Shown piece after piece: positions 1 to 10,105 of a stretch of 64,000 bases of DNA. Position 1 is the first letter of the stretch. Every line of letters starts with the position of its first letter. A model generated the notes under the pieces. It saw only the letters and a program-made list of their open reading frames with translations. It searched no databases and was not told where the DNA came from. Where the stretch lies: positions 310,001-374,000 of the forward strand of contig NZ_JAIGNS010000001.1 of NCBI RefSeq assembly GCF_019711615.1. The letters run 5' to 3'. The translations under genes were made by a program, and so were the position numbers. Source of the DNA: Qipengyuania intermedia. Its GTDB lineage: Bacteria; Pseudomonadota; Alphaproteobacteria; Sphingomonadales; Sphingomonadaceae.

Positions 1-1459
1 CGCATCGGCGGTGACGTCCACGAATGCCGCCAGGTCCCAGCTCAGACGCTCATCGGACACTTCGCGAGCCTGCGGGTCGGCCGCATCACGCACGAAGAAT
101 GCCTTTTCGTCTTCGGTGTAGCGCAGGCCGCCGGTCAGCTTGATCGTGTCGGTCACCTGCGTCGAAACCTGACCAAATACCGCCCAGCTCTCGTTGGTGT
201 GGTTGACCGTGACGGAAGGCGGGAAATCGAAGCCGACGGTGGTCACGTCGAAATCGCTGTCGAAGTAGAAACCGCCGACCTGCCAGTCGAGCGCGCCGCC
301 GCCGTTGCTGGCGAGACGGACTTCCTGGGTGAATTGGTCGAGTTCGATCGAGTCCTGCGTATCGGAAGGGAACGGGATGAAGCCCGGGCCCATGACAGGG
401 AGGAAGCTTGCGCCGAAACCACCGTCAATGTCGCCACGGCTCGAGCCTTCGCTGTCGGCCCAGCTGGTGATGGAGGTGAAGGTGGCGAAATCTGCTTCGT
501 AGTCGACCTTGCCGGTGACGATCTCGGCCTTGTATTTCGCCTGGTTGCCGGCACCGGCGTCGTAAAACACCGTATCGCGGTCGTAATTCCCGTTGAGATC
601 GTTGCTGCCCGGGCCGAGGATGTTGGCGCGGAACAGCGTCGACGTGCCGTCGAGATCGCGGATCGAGTAGCTGCCGAGAATCGACAGGCGGTCGCTGGGC
701 GTCAGCAGGATCTGCGCCCGGCCAGCGATGTCGGTGTAGGCGCCGTATGCGTCCTCTTCACCGGTAAAGCCGTTGTCGACCCAATTGTCGCGCTGCTGCC
801 ACATGCCCGACAGGCGGACCGAGGCAAGGCCGGGTGCGACCGGGATGGTCACGCCACCATCGATGGCCACCGAACCGAAGCTGCCGTAGCTGGCCGAGCC
901 GGTCACGGCGAAATCGTCGCCCGGCTTCACAGTGTCGATCTTGACGATACCGGCGGGCGTGTTGCGGCCAAACAGCGTTCCCTGCGGACCGCGAAGCACT
1001 TCGACGCGCTCGACGTCGAAGATCGGGAAGCTCTTCAGCGTCACGTTTTCGTGGACGACATCGTCCATGACGACCGAGACCGGCTGCGATGCAGCAAGGT
1101 CGAAATCGGTGTTGCCGAGACCTCGGATATAGAAACGCGGCGCCGCACGACCGTTGGAGCTTTCGACGAACAGGCCCGGGACGTGGGCCGACAGCGCCGT
1201 AATATCGGCACCGGCATCGAAGATGCTGCGGGTCGCGTCGGCCGACAGGGTGGCGGCGGACACCGGCACCTGCTGCAGGTTTTCTTCACGGCGGTTGGCG
1301 GTCACGACGATCATGTCGAGCTGGCCGTTGTCGGCCTCTTCGGCACCGGTCGCTTCGGTGTCGGAGCTGTTGACGTCCTGCGCTAGGGCGGGCTGCGCGA
1401 AAGCGAGGGCCAGCGTGCTGGCGGAGAGAAGACGGAGAGTAAGGGAGCGGTCAATCATG
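1..1459 (-). CDS. TonB-dependent outer-membrane receptor, C-terminus beyond window
   Basis: Outer-membrane active transporter that imports a ligand using TonB energy; the ligand cannot be told from sequence. About 486 codons are present and the reading frame runs off the window edge. The ATG at 1459 follows AAAGGA and begins a signal peptide ending near AQPALAQD. Next come a TonB-box-like stretch (DMIVVTANRR) and the plug domain with the family signatures RGLGNTDFD, VERVEVLRGPQGTLFGRNTPAG and then alternating beta-barrel strands. The plug and barrel type resemble the large sphingomonad receptor family. It is divergent from the M16 peptidase lipoprotein across a 390-bp gap containing a 16-bp perfect palindrome, so the two may share control. 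Confidence 0.93.
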
Positions 1460-1848
1460 GGGATGATCCTTTTGGCCCAGCGCTTGCCGGCGCGGGTTGG
1501 TGGGATGGAAAAAGGGAATTGACCGGGCGCCATTAGCTCATGCCTGATCGAAATGGAGTCGCAAAAGCGCGGATGCCTGCGGGTTCTGGCCTTATGTTGC
1601 ATTGCGGTGACAGATTAATCTGTCCCGCCAAAAGCGGCCGCCGACAGAGTGACATACTCGACCAATACAGCATCTCGTCGGACAATTACTATTGTAGTCC
1701 AGCAGTTCGTAGACAGCATTTGGTCGTTTGTCGCGTTTCTACGAAAATCAATAGAATTAAGCCGAACTGGGACTTCTTCTTTGAAATCGACTGGGTACAG
1801 TTGGCGTCGGGACTGCCGCTTGGTGCGGCGTAAGAACAGGGACGCACT
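1460..1848. other. 389-bp divergent intergenic region
   Basis: Space between the TonB receptor and the M16 peptidase genes, both transcribed outward. It is visibly more AT-rich than its surroundings from about 1660 on. It holds the perfect palindrome at 1609-1624. A reading frame at 1540-1833 crosses it but encodes nothing recognisable. No confident sigma-70 hexamers were picked. Confidence 0.6.
1609..1624. promoter_or_regulatory. 16-bp perfect palindrome, candidate operator
   Basis: GACAGATTAATCTGTC is its own reverse complement and lies 150 bp upstream of the receptor start and 225 bp upstream of the peptidase start. Length and symmetry fit a dimeric repressor site (inference). No regulator gene is adjacent. 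Confidence 0.45.
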
Positions 1849-4758
1849 ATGAAAAATTCTTCCATCCGCAAGATTTTGGTCGCCACGCCGCTGATCGCGC
1901 TGACGCTGGCGGGATGCACCACCTATGCCGACAGCACGGCTCCTGTCGCATCAGCCACAACTTCCCAATCCGACGTGGAACTGGGCCTTCCTGCGCGGAC
2001 TTGGCTGACGGGGTGGAATTTCCCAGTGTACGATGTGCCCGCCGACCCGGCAGTGCGCTACGGTATCCTCGACAATGGCATGAAATACGCGATCCTGCGG
2101 AATGAAACGCCGCAGGATGAAGTCGTGCTGCGCATGAACTTCGACATCGGCTGGATCGACGAGAAGGAAGGCCAATTCAACGCCGCCCACTTCATCGAAC
2201 ACATGGCATTCAACGGCTCGACGAACATTCCCGAAGGCGAGATGATCAAGCTGCTCGAACGAGAGGGTCTCAAGTTCGGGGCAGACACGAACGCCAGCAC
2301 ATTTTTCGAAGACACCACCTACAAGCTGAGCCTGCCGCGCAATGACGCCGAACTGATCGGCACCGGCCTGATGCTGATGCGCGAAGTGGGGTCCGAACTG
2401 ACCTTCGACCCCGAGGCGGTCGATCGCGAGCGCGGTATCCTTCAATCCGAAATCCAGACCCGCAATACCTACAACAGACGTTTCGGCAGAGCGTACCAGA
2501 GCTTCATCGCTCCGGGCACGCCCTTTGCCGACAACATCAGCCATCCCACCGAGACTGCGGTGACTGCATCGATCAGTGCCGAAGAACTCCGCGATATCTA
2601 CGAGCGCTTCTACCGGCCCGACAACGCAACGCTGATCGTAGTCGGTGACGTCGAGCCCGACGAAATCGAGGTAATGGTGCGCGATCGTTTCGGCGATTGG
2701 GAAAAGCCTGCTGCCGCGATGACCGAGAGCGAGCGCGGTGCGATCGACTTTGATCGCCCGGCACAGGCAGGATATTTCGTCGATCCTGCGGTAAACTATA
2801 TCGTCCAGATCGATCGCTTCGCTCCGTACGAGCGCAAGCTCAGCACCGTGGCACAGGGCCGCGAGGCGCTGCAGCTGCAACTCGCGGCGATGGTGGTCAA
2901 TCGTCGCCTGCAGAACGTCGCTCGCGATCCGGAAGGGTCGATCCTGGGCGGACGACTTGCGACCACGGACTTCTTCGACCGCGCTGCGCAGGCGAACATC
3001 CAGCTGGTCGCCAAGGACGGGCAATGGCGCGAAGCGCTTGCGACGGCGGAGCAGGAGGTTCGCCGAGCGACCATTCACGGCTTCACCCAGAGTGAAATCG
3101 ACGAAGCCCTGAACAATCTTGAGACAGCGCTGCGCAACGGCGCGGAAAGGCAGGCAACGCGCCCCAGCCAGGCACTGGCGGACGGCATACTTGCGACCGT
3201 GCGCGACGAACAGATTTTCGCGACCCCCGAAACGCGCCTTGCCGTTTTCGAAAGCGTGCGGGCCGACCTTACGCCGGACAAGATCCACGAGACCTTCCGC
3301 GAAACCTTCACGGGTTCCGCTCCGCTGATCCATATCGCTACGAAGCAGGAAATCGAAGGCGGAGAGAGCACGATCCTGGCGGCATACAATGCTTCCACCA
3401 AGGTGGCAGTTGCGGCGCCGGAAGAGAAAGCCACTGCGGCCTTCGCCTATGACGACTTCGGCCAGGCCGGAACGGTAGTAGCCGATCGCATGGTCGAAGA
3501 CCTCGGCTATCGCGAGCTGCGGTTCGACAACAATGTCATGCTCAACCTCAAGAAGACCGATTTCAAGGACAAGGAAATCCTCTTCCACGTCCGGATCGGG
3601 GCCGGCGAACTGGCATATGGCGACGCCGAACCTGCCGCGACCAACATGCTGAATGCAATTTCGGCCACCGCCGGTCTCGAAGCCCACGACCTCGACGAAT
3701 TGCAGCGTATTTTCGCCGGTCGAAACGTAAGGTTCGGCATCTACGCGGCCAACGACCATTTCCACATCCCGGGATCCACCAAGGCGGAGGATTTCCTGGC
3801 CCAGATGCAGGTCGCCGCCGCTTTCCTGACATCTCCCGGATACCGCCAGGAAGCAGAGGCGCAGTGGCAGGCACTCATTCCGCCCTACATCGCCCGTCTC
3901 GATGCCAATCCCCAGGCCGTTGCGGCATCGCAGGTTCCCCGTATTGTCGCGAACGGCGATCAACGCTTCGGTGCGCAAAGCGAGGAAACCCTGCTCGGCA
4001 CGACGCTCGAAAACCTGCGCGCCGCCATTTCGCCCAATCTCGCGAATTCGCCGATCGAGATCGTGGTCGTCGGCGATATCGACGAGCAGGCCGTTATCGA
4101 TGCCGTGGCGCAGACCTTTGGCGCCCTGCCCGAACGCGCGCTCGAGGGAGAACGCTTCGACGAAGCTCGCCAAGTCAGTTTTGCAGCGGACAGGAGCAAG
4201 CGCACGCTCTATCATTCCGGAGCCGCCGACCAGGGAATGGTGCAGGTTTATTGGCCAACGACGGACGATGACGATTTCCGCGAGGAAGTGGTCGGCCGTC
4301 TCGCCGCAGAAACGCTGCGCCTCCGTCTGCTGGAGACGCTGCGGGAGGAACTCGGTGCGACGTATACTCCGATGGCCGCACTGGAAATGTCCGACACCTT
4401 CGACAACTTCGGCTACCTGATCGCGGCAGCAATTGTTGCTCCCGAGAACCACGATCTTGTCTTCGAGACCATCGCACAGATCGCCGGTGACATGAGAACT
4501 GCCGGCATCGACGACGATCTCCTGTCCCGCGCACGCAATCCGCTGCTGGAAAAACTGGCCAAGGATCGCCGCGAGAACGGGTACTGGATGGGATCCCTTG
4601 AGGCGGCCCAACTTGAGAGTGACCGGCTCGATCGCCTGCGCAATTACGAGACGATCCTGCGATCGATCACGACCGCCGATGTGAAAGCATTTGCCGACAA
4701 GTACCTCGTCGCAAGCGAGGCGCTTGAGATCGCCATCGTTCCCAAGCCGGCGCAGTGA
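1849..4758 (+). CDS. M16 family zinc metallopeptidase, lipoprotein
   Basis: Pitrilysin-type peptidase of 969 residues, about the length of two-module periplasmic M16 proteases. The N-terminus is a lipoprotein signal with lipobox LAGC (Cys23), so the enzyme should be membrane-anchored facing the periplasm. The inverted zinc motif is HFIEH at residues 114-118, with a downstream glutamate-rich helix (RERGILQSEI) fitting the third ligand. The second half is the usual non-catalytic M16 repeat. RBS-like AGGGAC precedes the ATG. It is transcribed away from the TonB receptor. Degrading or processing peptides in the envelope is inferred; the substrate is unknown. Confidence 0.92.
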   Translation: MKNSSIRKILVATPLIALTLAGCTTYADSTAPVASATTSQSDVELGLPARTWLTGWNFPVYDVPADPAVRYGILDNGMKYAILRNETPQDEVVLRMNFDIGWIDEKEGQFNAAHFIEHMAFNGSTNIPEGEMIKLLEREGLKFGADTNASTFFEDTTYKLSLPRNDAELIGTGLMLMREVGSELTFDPEAVDRERGILQSEIQTRNTYNRRFGRAYQSFIAPGTPFADNISHPTETAVTASISAEELRDIYERFYRPDNATLIVVGDVEPDEIEVMVRDRFGDWEKPAAAMTESERGAIDFDRPAQAGYFVDPAVNYIVQIDRFAPYERKLSTVAQGREALQLQLAAMVVNRRLQNVARDPEGSILGGRLATTDFFDRAAQANIQLVAKDGQWREALATAEQEVRRATIHGFTQSEIDEALNNLETALRNGAERQATRPSQALADGILATVRDEQIFATPETRLAVFESVRADLTPDKIHETFRETFTGSAPLIHIATKQEIEGGESTILAAYNASTKVAVAAPEEKATAAFAYDDFGQAGTVVADRMVEDLGYRELRFDNNVMLNLKKTDFKDKEILFHVRIGAGELAYGDAEPAATNMLNAISATAGLEAHDLDELQRIFAGRNVRFGIYAANDHFHIPGSTKAEDFLAQMQVAAAFLTSPGYRQEAEAQWQALIPPYIARLDANPQAVAASQVPRIVANGDQRFGAQSEETLLGTTLENLRAAISPNLANSPIEIVVVGDIDEQAVIDAVAQTFGALPERALEGERFDEARQVSFAADRSKRTLYHSGAADQGMVQVYWPTTDDDDFREEVVGRLAAETLRLRLLETLREELGATYTPMAALEMSDTFDNFGYLIAAAIVAPENHDLVFETIAQIAGDMRTAGIDDDLLSRARNPLLEKLAKDRRENGYWMGSLEAAQLESDRLDRLRNYETILRSITTADVKAFADKYLVASEALEIAIVPKPAQ

Positions 4759-4801
4759 CACACGGTCGGGACCTTCGCCCGGCACGATAAACTGCCTGAA
4801 A

Positions 4802-4833
4802 CCCCGGTCGGCGACTTGCTTCGCTGGCCGGGG
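4802..4833. other. GC-rich stem-loop between M16 gene and purS
   Basis: CCCCGG and CCGGGG arms with extra pairing (GCGA/TCGC) around a CTTGCT loop. There is no T-run on the + side, so it is a weak terminator at best and could equally sit in the purS leader. Confidence 0.35.
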
Positions 4834-4886
4834 CACGGCATAGGCGCGCGCAAGAAATTCCATCCTTGCGATCAAAGGCATTGCCC

Positions 4887-5120
4887 ATGAAAGTCCGCGT
4901 CCTTGTCAGCCTCAAGCCCGGCGTTCTCGACCCGCAAGGCCGTGCGGTGCACCACGCGCTCGAAGGCCTTGGCTTCTCCGGCGTCGAAAGTGCCCGGATC
5001 GGCCGTACGATCGACCTAGATGTAGCCGATGACACCACCGACGAGGCCCTCACCGAGATGTGCGAAAAGCTGCTCGCCAATACGGTGATCGAGAATTACC
5101 GCATCGAGAAGCTCGACTGA
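4887..5120 (+). CDS. purS: phosphoribosylformylglycinamidine synthase subunit PurS
   Basis: Small structural subunit of the FGAM synthase complex (PurSQL) in de novo purine synthesis, cytoplasmic. 77 residues beginning [18 protein letters not shown], the conserved first strand of PurS; typical length is about 80. AAAGG lies 8 bp before the ATG at 4887, which I prefer over an upstream TTG. The stop overlaps the purQ start as TGATG, so the two are translationally coupled. purL is not in the window. Confidence 0.96.
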   Translation: MKVRVLVSLKPGVLDPQGRAVHHALEGLGFSGVESARIGRTIDLDVADDTTDEALTEMCEKLLANTVIENYRIEKLD

Positions 5121-5797
5121 TGGCTTTTCGCGCAGCTGTCGTCACCTTCCCCGGTTCCAATTGCGACCGTGACATGGCGGTCGCCATCGAACAGGTTTCC
5201 GGTTCCGCACCAATACGCGTCTGGCACGGCGATGCGCAGCTTCCGGACGGACTGGACTTCATCGCGCTGCCCGGCGGCTTTTCTTACGGGGACTATTTGC
5301 GCTCTGGTGCCATGGCGGCCAACAGCCCCATCATGCGCGAGATCGTGCGCGCGGCAGAGCGCGGCGTGCCCGTCCTCGGCGTTTGCAACGGCTTTCAGGT
5401 CCTTACCGAAGCGCGTCTCCTGCCCGGAGCCCTGATGCGCAACGCAGGCCAGACCTTCATCTGCCGCAACGTCGGCCTGAAGGTAGAAAATACCCAGTCG
5501 ATCTTCACGTCTGGCTACGATGCAGGACAGGAGATCAGCATTCCGGTCGCCCATCACGACGGCAATTTCTTCGCCGACAACGACACTCTCGACCGGATCG
5601 AGGGGGATGGCCGTGTGGCATTCCGTTACATGGAGAACTGCAACGGGTCGCAGCGCGATATCGCGGGCGTGCTGAACGCAGCGGGCAACGTGCTCGGCAT
5701 GATGCCCCACCCCGAACGCGCGGTCGATGCTGCCCATGGCGGGACCGACGGACTGGCCCTGTTCGAATCGGCTATCCGCTCTCTGGCAGACGCCTGA
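5120..5797 (+). CDS. purQ: phosphoribosylformylglycinamidine synthase, glutaminase subunit PurQ
   Basis: Class I glutamine amidotransferase that releases ammonia from glutamine for PurL in the FGAR to FGAM step. 225 residues, normal for PurQ. The N-terminal [11 protein letters not shown] motif, nucleophile Cys89 in GVCNGFQ and the His/Glu pair in MMPHPERA are all present, so the triad is intact. The ATG shares its A with the purS stop. It ends flush against the convergent GGDEF/EAL gene with no intergenic base. Confidence 0.97.
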   Translation: MAFRAAVVTFPGSNCDRDMAVAIEQVSGSAPIRVWHGDAQLPDGLDFIALPGGFSYGDYLRSGAMAANSPIMREIVRAAERGVPVLGVCNGFQVLTEARLLPGALMRNAGQTFICRNVGLKVENTQSIFTSGYDAGQEISIPVAHHDGNFFADNDTLDRIEGDGRVAFRYMENCNGSQRDIAGVLNAAGNVLGMMPHPERAVDAAHGGTDGLALFESAIRSLADA

Positions 5798-8152
5798 TCA
5801 AGCGGACCGGGCTACGTCCCGGGCAAAAATCTTGCGGACCTCGGCAACCGGCATGGGCCTGCCGAAGTGGTATCCCTGGATCTTGGTACATCCCAGACGG
5901 CGGATCAGTTCGGCCTCTTCCTCGTTCTCCACGCCCTCAGCCGTAGTCGTCATATCGAGGCTGTCGGCCATGGCGACGACGGCACGGATGATTGCGAGGC
6001 TTTCCGGACTGTTCTGCGCCGCGCCCTGGACGAACATCCGATCGACCTTGATGGTCGTAAACTGCATCTTGCGAATATAGCCGAGCGACGAATAGCCGGT
6101 GCCGAAATCATCCAGCGCTACCGAACAGCCCAAGGCAAGGCATTGTTCGAGCGCCTTTCGCACGACGCCCGCATCACGCAGGAAGATGCTTTCGGTCACT
6201 TCCAGCTCGAGCCGCTCGGGCGAAAGGCCGCTATGCGACAGCGCCCTGACCACCGTGCCGACGAAGTCGGGCTCGAGCAATTGCTCGGGCGAAACATTGA
6301 CGTTGACCTTCACGTGCGATGGCCAATGGTTTGCAGCCTCGCGGCACGCTTCGTTGAGCACCCAGGTGCCGATCGGGACGATCAACCGCGTATCTTCGGC
6401 CAAGGGAATGAACTTCGCCGGGCTTACGAAGCCGTGCACCTTGCTGTTCCAGCGCAGCAGTGCCTCGAAGCTCACCACATCCTCGCTCGTCGCGTCGACG
6501 ACCGGCTGGTAATGGACCTCCATCTCTTCGTTCTCGAGCGCACTGCGCAACGAGAATTCCAGCTGACGCTTCTCTTCTGCAATTGCGTGGAGTTCCGGCT
6601 GGTATTCGCAGTGGATGCCGCCGCCTTCGTCCTTGGCTCGGTAAAGCGCGAGGTCGGCATTGCGCAGCAATTCCTCGACAGTCTTGCCGTCACGCGGGCC
6701 CAGGGCCGACCCCACGCTCGCGCCAACATAAAGAACGTGGTTCTCGACATGATACGGCGCGGAAAGCGCCGCGATCACCGTCTTGGCAAGCGTGTCTATG
6801 CGGCGTCTGTCCGAAGCGTCGCGCACGACGATCGCGAATTCGTCGCCACCAAGCCGGCCGCACGTCTCGCCTTCATCCATCAGCGGAGCGAGCCTGCCGG
6901 CCACTTCGGCCAGCATCTTGTCGCCGATCAGGTGACCGAGCGAATCGTTCACTGCCTTGAAGCGGTCGAGATCGATCATCAGAAAGGCACAGCGAGAACG
7001 CCACTTGTCCGCATATGCCAAGGCGTCTCGCAGGGTCTCGTTGAGCATCAGCCGGTTCGGGAGCTGGGTCAGCGTATCGTAGCGCGCCAGATAGGCGATT
7101 TTCTCGCTGCTCTCGTGCTTGACCGTTACGTCGGAGCCGACGCCTCGGAACCCGCGCCAGACGCCCTTGTCATCCAGGACCGGCGTACCGGAAATTTCCC
7201 AGTACCGCCGCTCGCCATTGATGACGACGCTGACCGTGAGGTTCGAGAAGCTTTCTCGCTGCTTCAGTTTCTCGGAAAAGTCCCGCAGGCTGGCAGGAAA
7301 ATTCCCCGCCTCCCAATTGTCGCCCGAAATCAGTTTCAGGAAATACTGGCCTTCGACTGCCGCAGGCGTGCTGCCGAGGGCGAAGGCAAGCCGTGGGCTG
7401 ACATTGCGCAGCTTGCGGGCGGTATCGATGTGCCAAAGCCAGTCGGCCTCACCTTCCTCGAATTCGCGCAGCAGCATCGAGACCACTTCGCTCTTTTCCT
7501 GCATGACCAGTTCGGACAGGCGCGCGCCCACCCGCATTCGCGCCATTTCGAAGGTGCCGAGCGTACCGATCAGCATGGTCAGGCCGATCATGGCTGCCAG
7601 TAGTCCATCGCCATTCGTCAGCGCGACCAGAAGCGGTCCGACCGAAGCGGCGAGAAGGAAGGTGATCGTGCTGAGCGGCACGCTGTAGCGGCTCGTCACA
7701 GTGGACACGACAAGGAAGCACAGGATGATCCAGATCGTGATCAGCTCGCCAGCTGCCCCCAAGGCGCCCAGTGCGACGATCCCGAGCGACCAGACCGCGC
7801 CTTTGTTGGCCGATGACATTGCGTGTGCCCGCACATTTTCCGGATCGAAGCGACCTGCTTCCGCGACCCTCAATTTGCGATCAAGAATGAAAGCGTGTGC
7901 TATGCTCAGTGAGAGAGCGCATCCCCAAGCGACGAGAATGGTCGCAGGAACCTTCGAAGCCACTGCGTAGGCGACGAGGGCGAAGGCGATGGCGTGGAAC
8001 AACGCACGCACGAAAGCCCTACGCGCCACCAGCGAATATTGGTGCCCATGGATACGGGACCAGTCCGAACCTTCCACGCTCGACATGCCAAGGACCTGAC
8101 GCGCGGTCAGTTCCTCAGCGTTGATCGTTTGATTCTCTGTCGTCTGGCTCAC
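5798..8152 (-). CDS. membrane PAS-GGDEF-EAL cyclic-di-GMP protein
   Basis: Predicted dual-domain cyclic-di-GMP enzyme, 784 residues. Two clusters of hydrophobic segments (about 50-90 and 120-200) form a membrane sensor, followed by a PAS domain (235-345), GGDEF (motif GGDEF at 435-439) and EAL (EAL at 563-565, with DDFGTGYSS and a final QGYHFGRPM). Both active-site signatures are intact, so it may make or degrade c-di-GMP, or one domain may regulate the other. I see no RxxD inhibitory site just before GGDEF. Translation starts at GTG 8152. A 16-bp palindrome sits 11 bp upstream of the start, a plausible repressor site. The gene is convergent with purQ. Confidence 0.93.
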   Translation of the reverse strand: MSQTTENQTINAEELTARQVLGMSSVEGSDWSRIHGHQYSLVARRAFVRALFHAIAFALVAYAVASKVPATILVAWGCALSLSIAHAFILDRKLRVAEAGRFDPENVRAHAMSSANKGAVWSLGIVALGALGAAGELITIWIILCFLVVSTVTSRYSVPLSTITFLLAASVGPLLVALTNGDGLLAAMIGLTMLIGTLGTFEMARMRVGARLSELVMQEKSEVVSMLLREFEEGEADWLWHIDTARKLRNVSPRLAFALGSTPAAVEGQYFLKLISGDNWEAGNFPASLRDFSEKLKQRESFSNLTVSVVINGERRYWEISGTPVLDDKGVWRGFRGVGSDVTVKHESSEKIAYLARYDTLTQLPNRLMLNETLRDALAYADKWRSRCAFLMIDLDRFKAVNDSLGHLIGDKMLAEVAGRLAPLMDEGETCGRLGGDEFAIVVRDASDRRRIDTLAKTVIAALSAPYHVENHVLYVGASVGSALGPRDGKTVEELLRNADLALYRAKDEGGGIHCEYQPELHAIAEEKRQLEFSLRSALENEEMEVHYQPVVDATSEDVVSFEALLRWNSKVHGFVSPAKFIPLAEDTRLIVPIGTWVLNEACREAANHWPSHVKVNVNVSPEQLLEPDFVGTVVRALSHSGLSPERLELEVTESIFLRDAGVVRKALEQCLALGCSVALDDFGTGYSSLGYIRKMQFTTIKVDRMFVQGAAQNSPESLAIIRAVVAMADSLDMTTTAEGVENEEEAELIRRLGCTKIQGYHFGRPMPVAEVRKIFARDVARSA

Positions 8153-8163
8153 GTCCGCACGAT

Positions 8164-8179
8164 TAACCTTGAAAGGTTA
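8164..8179. promoter_or_regulatory. 16-bp palindrome just upstream of the GGDEF/EAL start
   Basis: TAACCTT-GA-AAGGTTA, perfect 7-2-7 symmetry, ending 11 bp before the GTG. The position would overlap the promoter or 5' leader, fitting a repressor operator (inference). Confidence 0.45.
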
Positions 8180-8226
8180 GCCGCACGTAAACCTAAGCCG
8201 GAAAAGAATTTTCTCGGCTCGTCACG

Positions 8227-10050
8227 CTATTCGACCGTCACGGACTTGGCGAGATTGCGGGGCTGGTCGACGTCCGTGCCTTTGACGCAAGCCACGTGGT
8301 AGGCAAGCAGTTGCACCGGAACGGCATACACCAGCGGTGCGATCAGCGGATGGACCTTTGGCATTTCGATGGTTGCCATGCAGCCTTCTCCGGCTTCTTC
8401 CAGCCCTTCGGCATCGGAAATGAGGACGATCTGGCCGCCACGGGCGCGCACCTCTTCCATGTTCGACACGGTTTTCTCGAACAGCGGGCCGGACGGAGCC
8501 AGTACGATCACCGGCACCTCGTCGTCGATCAGCGCGATCGGTCCGTGCTTCATCTCGCCGCTGGCATAGCCTTCGGCGTGGATGTAGCTGATTTCCTTCA
8601 GTTTCAGCGCGCCTTCCAAGGCCATCGGGAAGTCGGGCCCGCGACCGAGATACAGGACGTCACGGGCAGGCGCGATAAGGTGGGCCATCGCTGCAATGTC
8701 GTCGTCGTGGTCCAGGGCCGCGTTGAGGCAGGCAGGCGCTTCCAGCAAATGGGCGACAACCTCTTGCTCTTCCTGGCGGTTCATAAGGCCCTTCTTCACG
8801 GCCATGTGCGCGGCGAGCGCGGCAAGAACGGCCAATTGGCAGGTGAAGGCCTTTGTCGAGGCAACGCCGATCTCGGGACCCGCATGTGTAGGCAGGAGGA
8901 GGTCGGCCTCGCGGGCCATCGAGCTAGTCGGAACATTGACGACCGCGGCGATGGTCTGACCTTGCTCCTTGCAGTGGCGCAGGGCTGCAAGGGTATCGGC
9001 GGTTTCACCGCTTTGCGAAATGAACAGCGAAAGTCCGTTTTCTTCCAGCACGGGTTCGCGGTAGCGAAATTCGCTGGCCACATCGATGTCGACAGGGACA
9101 CGAGCGAACTGCTCGAACCAGTATTTAGCGACCATTCCCGCATAGTAAGAAGTGCCGCATGCAACGATAGTCACGCGACGGATCGAGGAGATGTCGAAAT
9201 CGAACTGCGGCAGGGCAACGGAATTGTCCGACTGGCGCAGATACGAACCGAGAGTCTGCGCGACCACTGTCGGCTGCTCGAAAATCTCTTTTTGCATGAA
9301 GTGGCGATAATTGCCCTTCTCGACCGCAGCGGCAGATGCTCCGGACGTCTTTACTTCCCGTTCGACCCTATTGCCCTCATCGTCGTGGATTTCGGCACCC
9401 TCACTGGTAACGACAACCCAGTCGCCTTCTTCAAGATAGGTGATCTGCTGCGTGAGCGGTGCCAGCGCCAAAGCGTCTGACCCGATATAGGTTTCTCCGT
9501 CCCCATACCCCACGACAAGCGGTGATCCGCGACGCGCACCGATGAGCATGTCGGGATGATCCCGGAACGCTATGGCGAGCGCGAAAGCGCCGCGAAGGCG
9601 AGGCAGGACATTGGCCACCGCCTCGCTTGGAGTTTCGCCGTTTTCGACCCGGCGCGACACAAGGTGAGCGACCACCTCGCTGTCGGTATCGCTCTCAAGG
9701 GTGCGCCCATCGGCGATCAGCTCGGCCTTCAGTTCCTTGAAGTTCTCGATAATGCCATTGTGGACCAGGGCTACGTGGTCGGTGGCGTGCGGATGAGCGT
9801 TCTTCGCGGTCGGAGCGCCATGCGTGGCCCAGCGCGTGTGCGCGATACCCACCTCGCCCGCGGCAGGATTTTCGGCCAAAACTCTGACGAGATTGGACAA
9901 TTTCCCCTCTGCCCGGCGACGGACAAGAGTTTCATCGTGGATAGTACAGATACCGGCGCTGTCGTAGCCGCGGTATTCCATGCGTTTCAGACCATCGACC
10001 AGCCGCTCGGCAACCGGTTCCTTGCCGACGATCCCGATAATTCCGCACAT
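8227..10050 (-). CDS. glmS: glutamine--fructose-6-phosphate aminotransferase
   Basis: Makes glucosamine-6-phosphate from fructose-6-phosphate and glutamine, the entry step to UDP-GlcNAc for peptidoglycan and LPS. 607 residues, standard length. The MCGIIGIVG start exposes the catalytic Cys after Met removal; the glutaminase domain is followed by two SIS sugar-isomerase domains (SQSGETADT; GRGPDFPMALEGALKLKE) and the C-terminal PRNLAKSVTVE signature. A GGAG precedes the ATG. No glmS-type ribozyme is expected or seen in the 60-bp leader. Neighbours are unrelated in function. Confidence 0.98.
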   Translation of the reverse strand: MCGIIGIVGKEPVAERLVDGLKRMEYRGYDSAGICTIHDETLVRRRAEGKLSNLVRVLAENPAAGEVGIAHTRWATHGAPTAKNAHPHATDHVALVHNGIIENFKELKAELIADGRTLESDTDSEVVAHLVSRRVENGETPSEAVANVLPRLRGAFALAIAFRDHPDMLIGARRGSPLVVGYGDGETYIGSDALALAPLTQQITYLEEGDWVVVTSEGAEIHDDEGNRVEREVKTSGASAAAVEKGNYRHFMQKEIFEQPTVVAQTLGSYLRQSDNSVALPQFDFDISSIRRVTIVACGTSYYAGMVAKYWFEQFARVPVDIDVASEFRYREPVLEENGLSLFISQSGETADTLAALRHCKEQGQTIAAVVNVPTSSMAREADLLLPTHAGPEIGVASTKAFTCQLAVLAALAAHMAVKKGLMNRQEEQEVVAHLLEAPACLNAALDHDDDIAAMAHLIAPARDVLYLGRGPDFPMALEGALKLKEISYIHAEGYASGEMKHGPIALIDDEVPVIVLAPSGPLFEKTVSNMEEVRARGGQIVLISDAEGLEEAGEGCMATIEMPKVHPLIAPLVYAVPVQLLAYHVACVKGTDVDQPRNLAKSVTVE

Positions 10051-10105
10051 ACAGACAGCTCCAAAAGAATGATGCGGTCGTGACTTAGTGGATTCTGGCG
10101 AGCGA

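Noticed and set aside
199..1386. Open frame of 395 codons on the plus strand opposite the TonB receptor
   Set aside because: Gly/Arg/Asp-rich antisense shadow; the minus frame shows plug and TonB-box motifs.
1540..1833. 97-codon frame in the receptor/peptidase gap
   Set aside because: No RBS, no known motif, and it spans a palindrome and AT-rich spacer.
1951..4881. Long open frame of 976 codons on the minus strand opposite the M16 peptidase
   Set aside because: It mirrors the peptidase codons, lacks motifs and an RBS, and the + frame has HxxEH and a lipobox.
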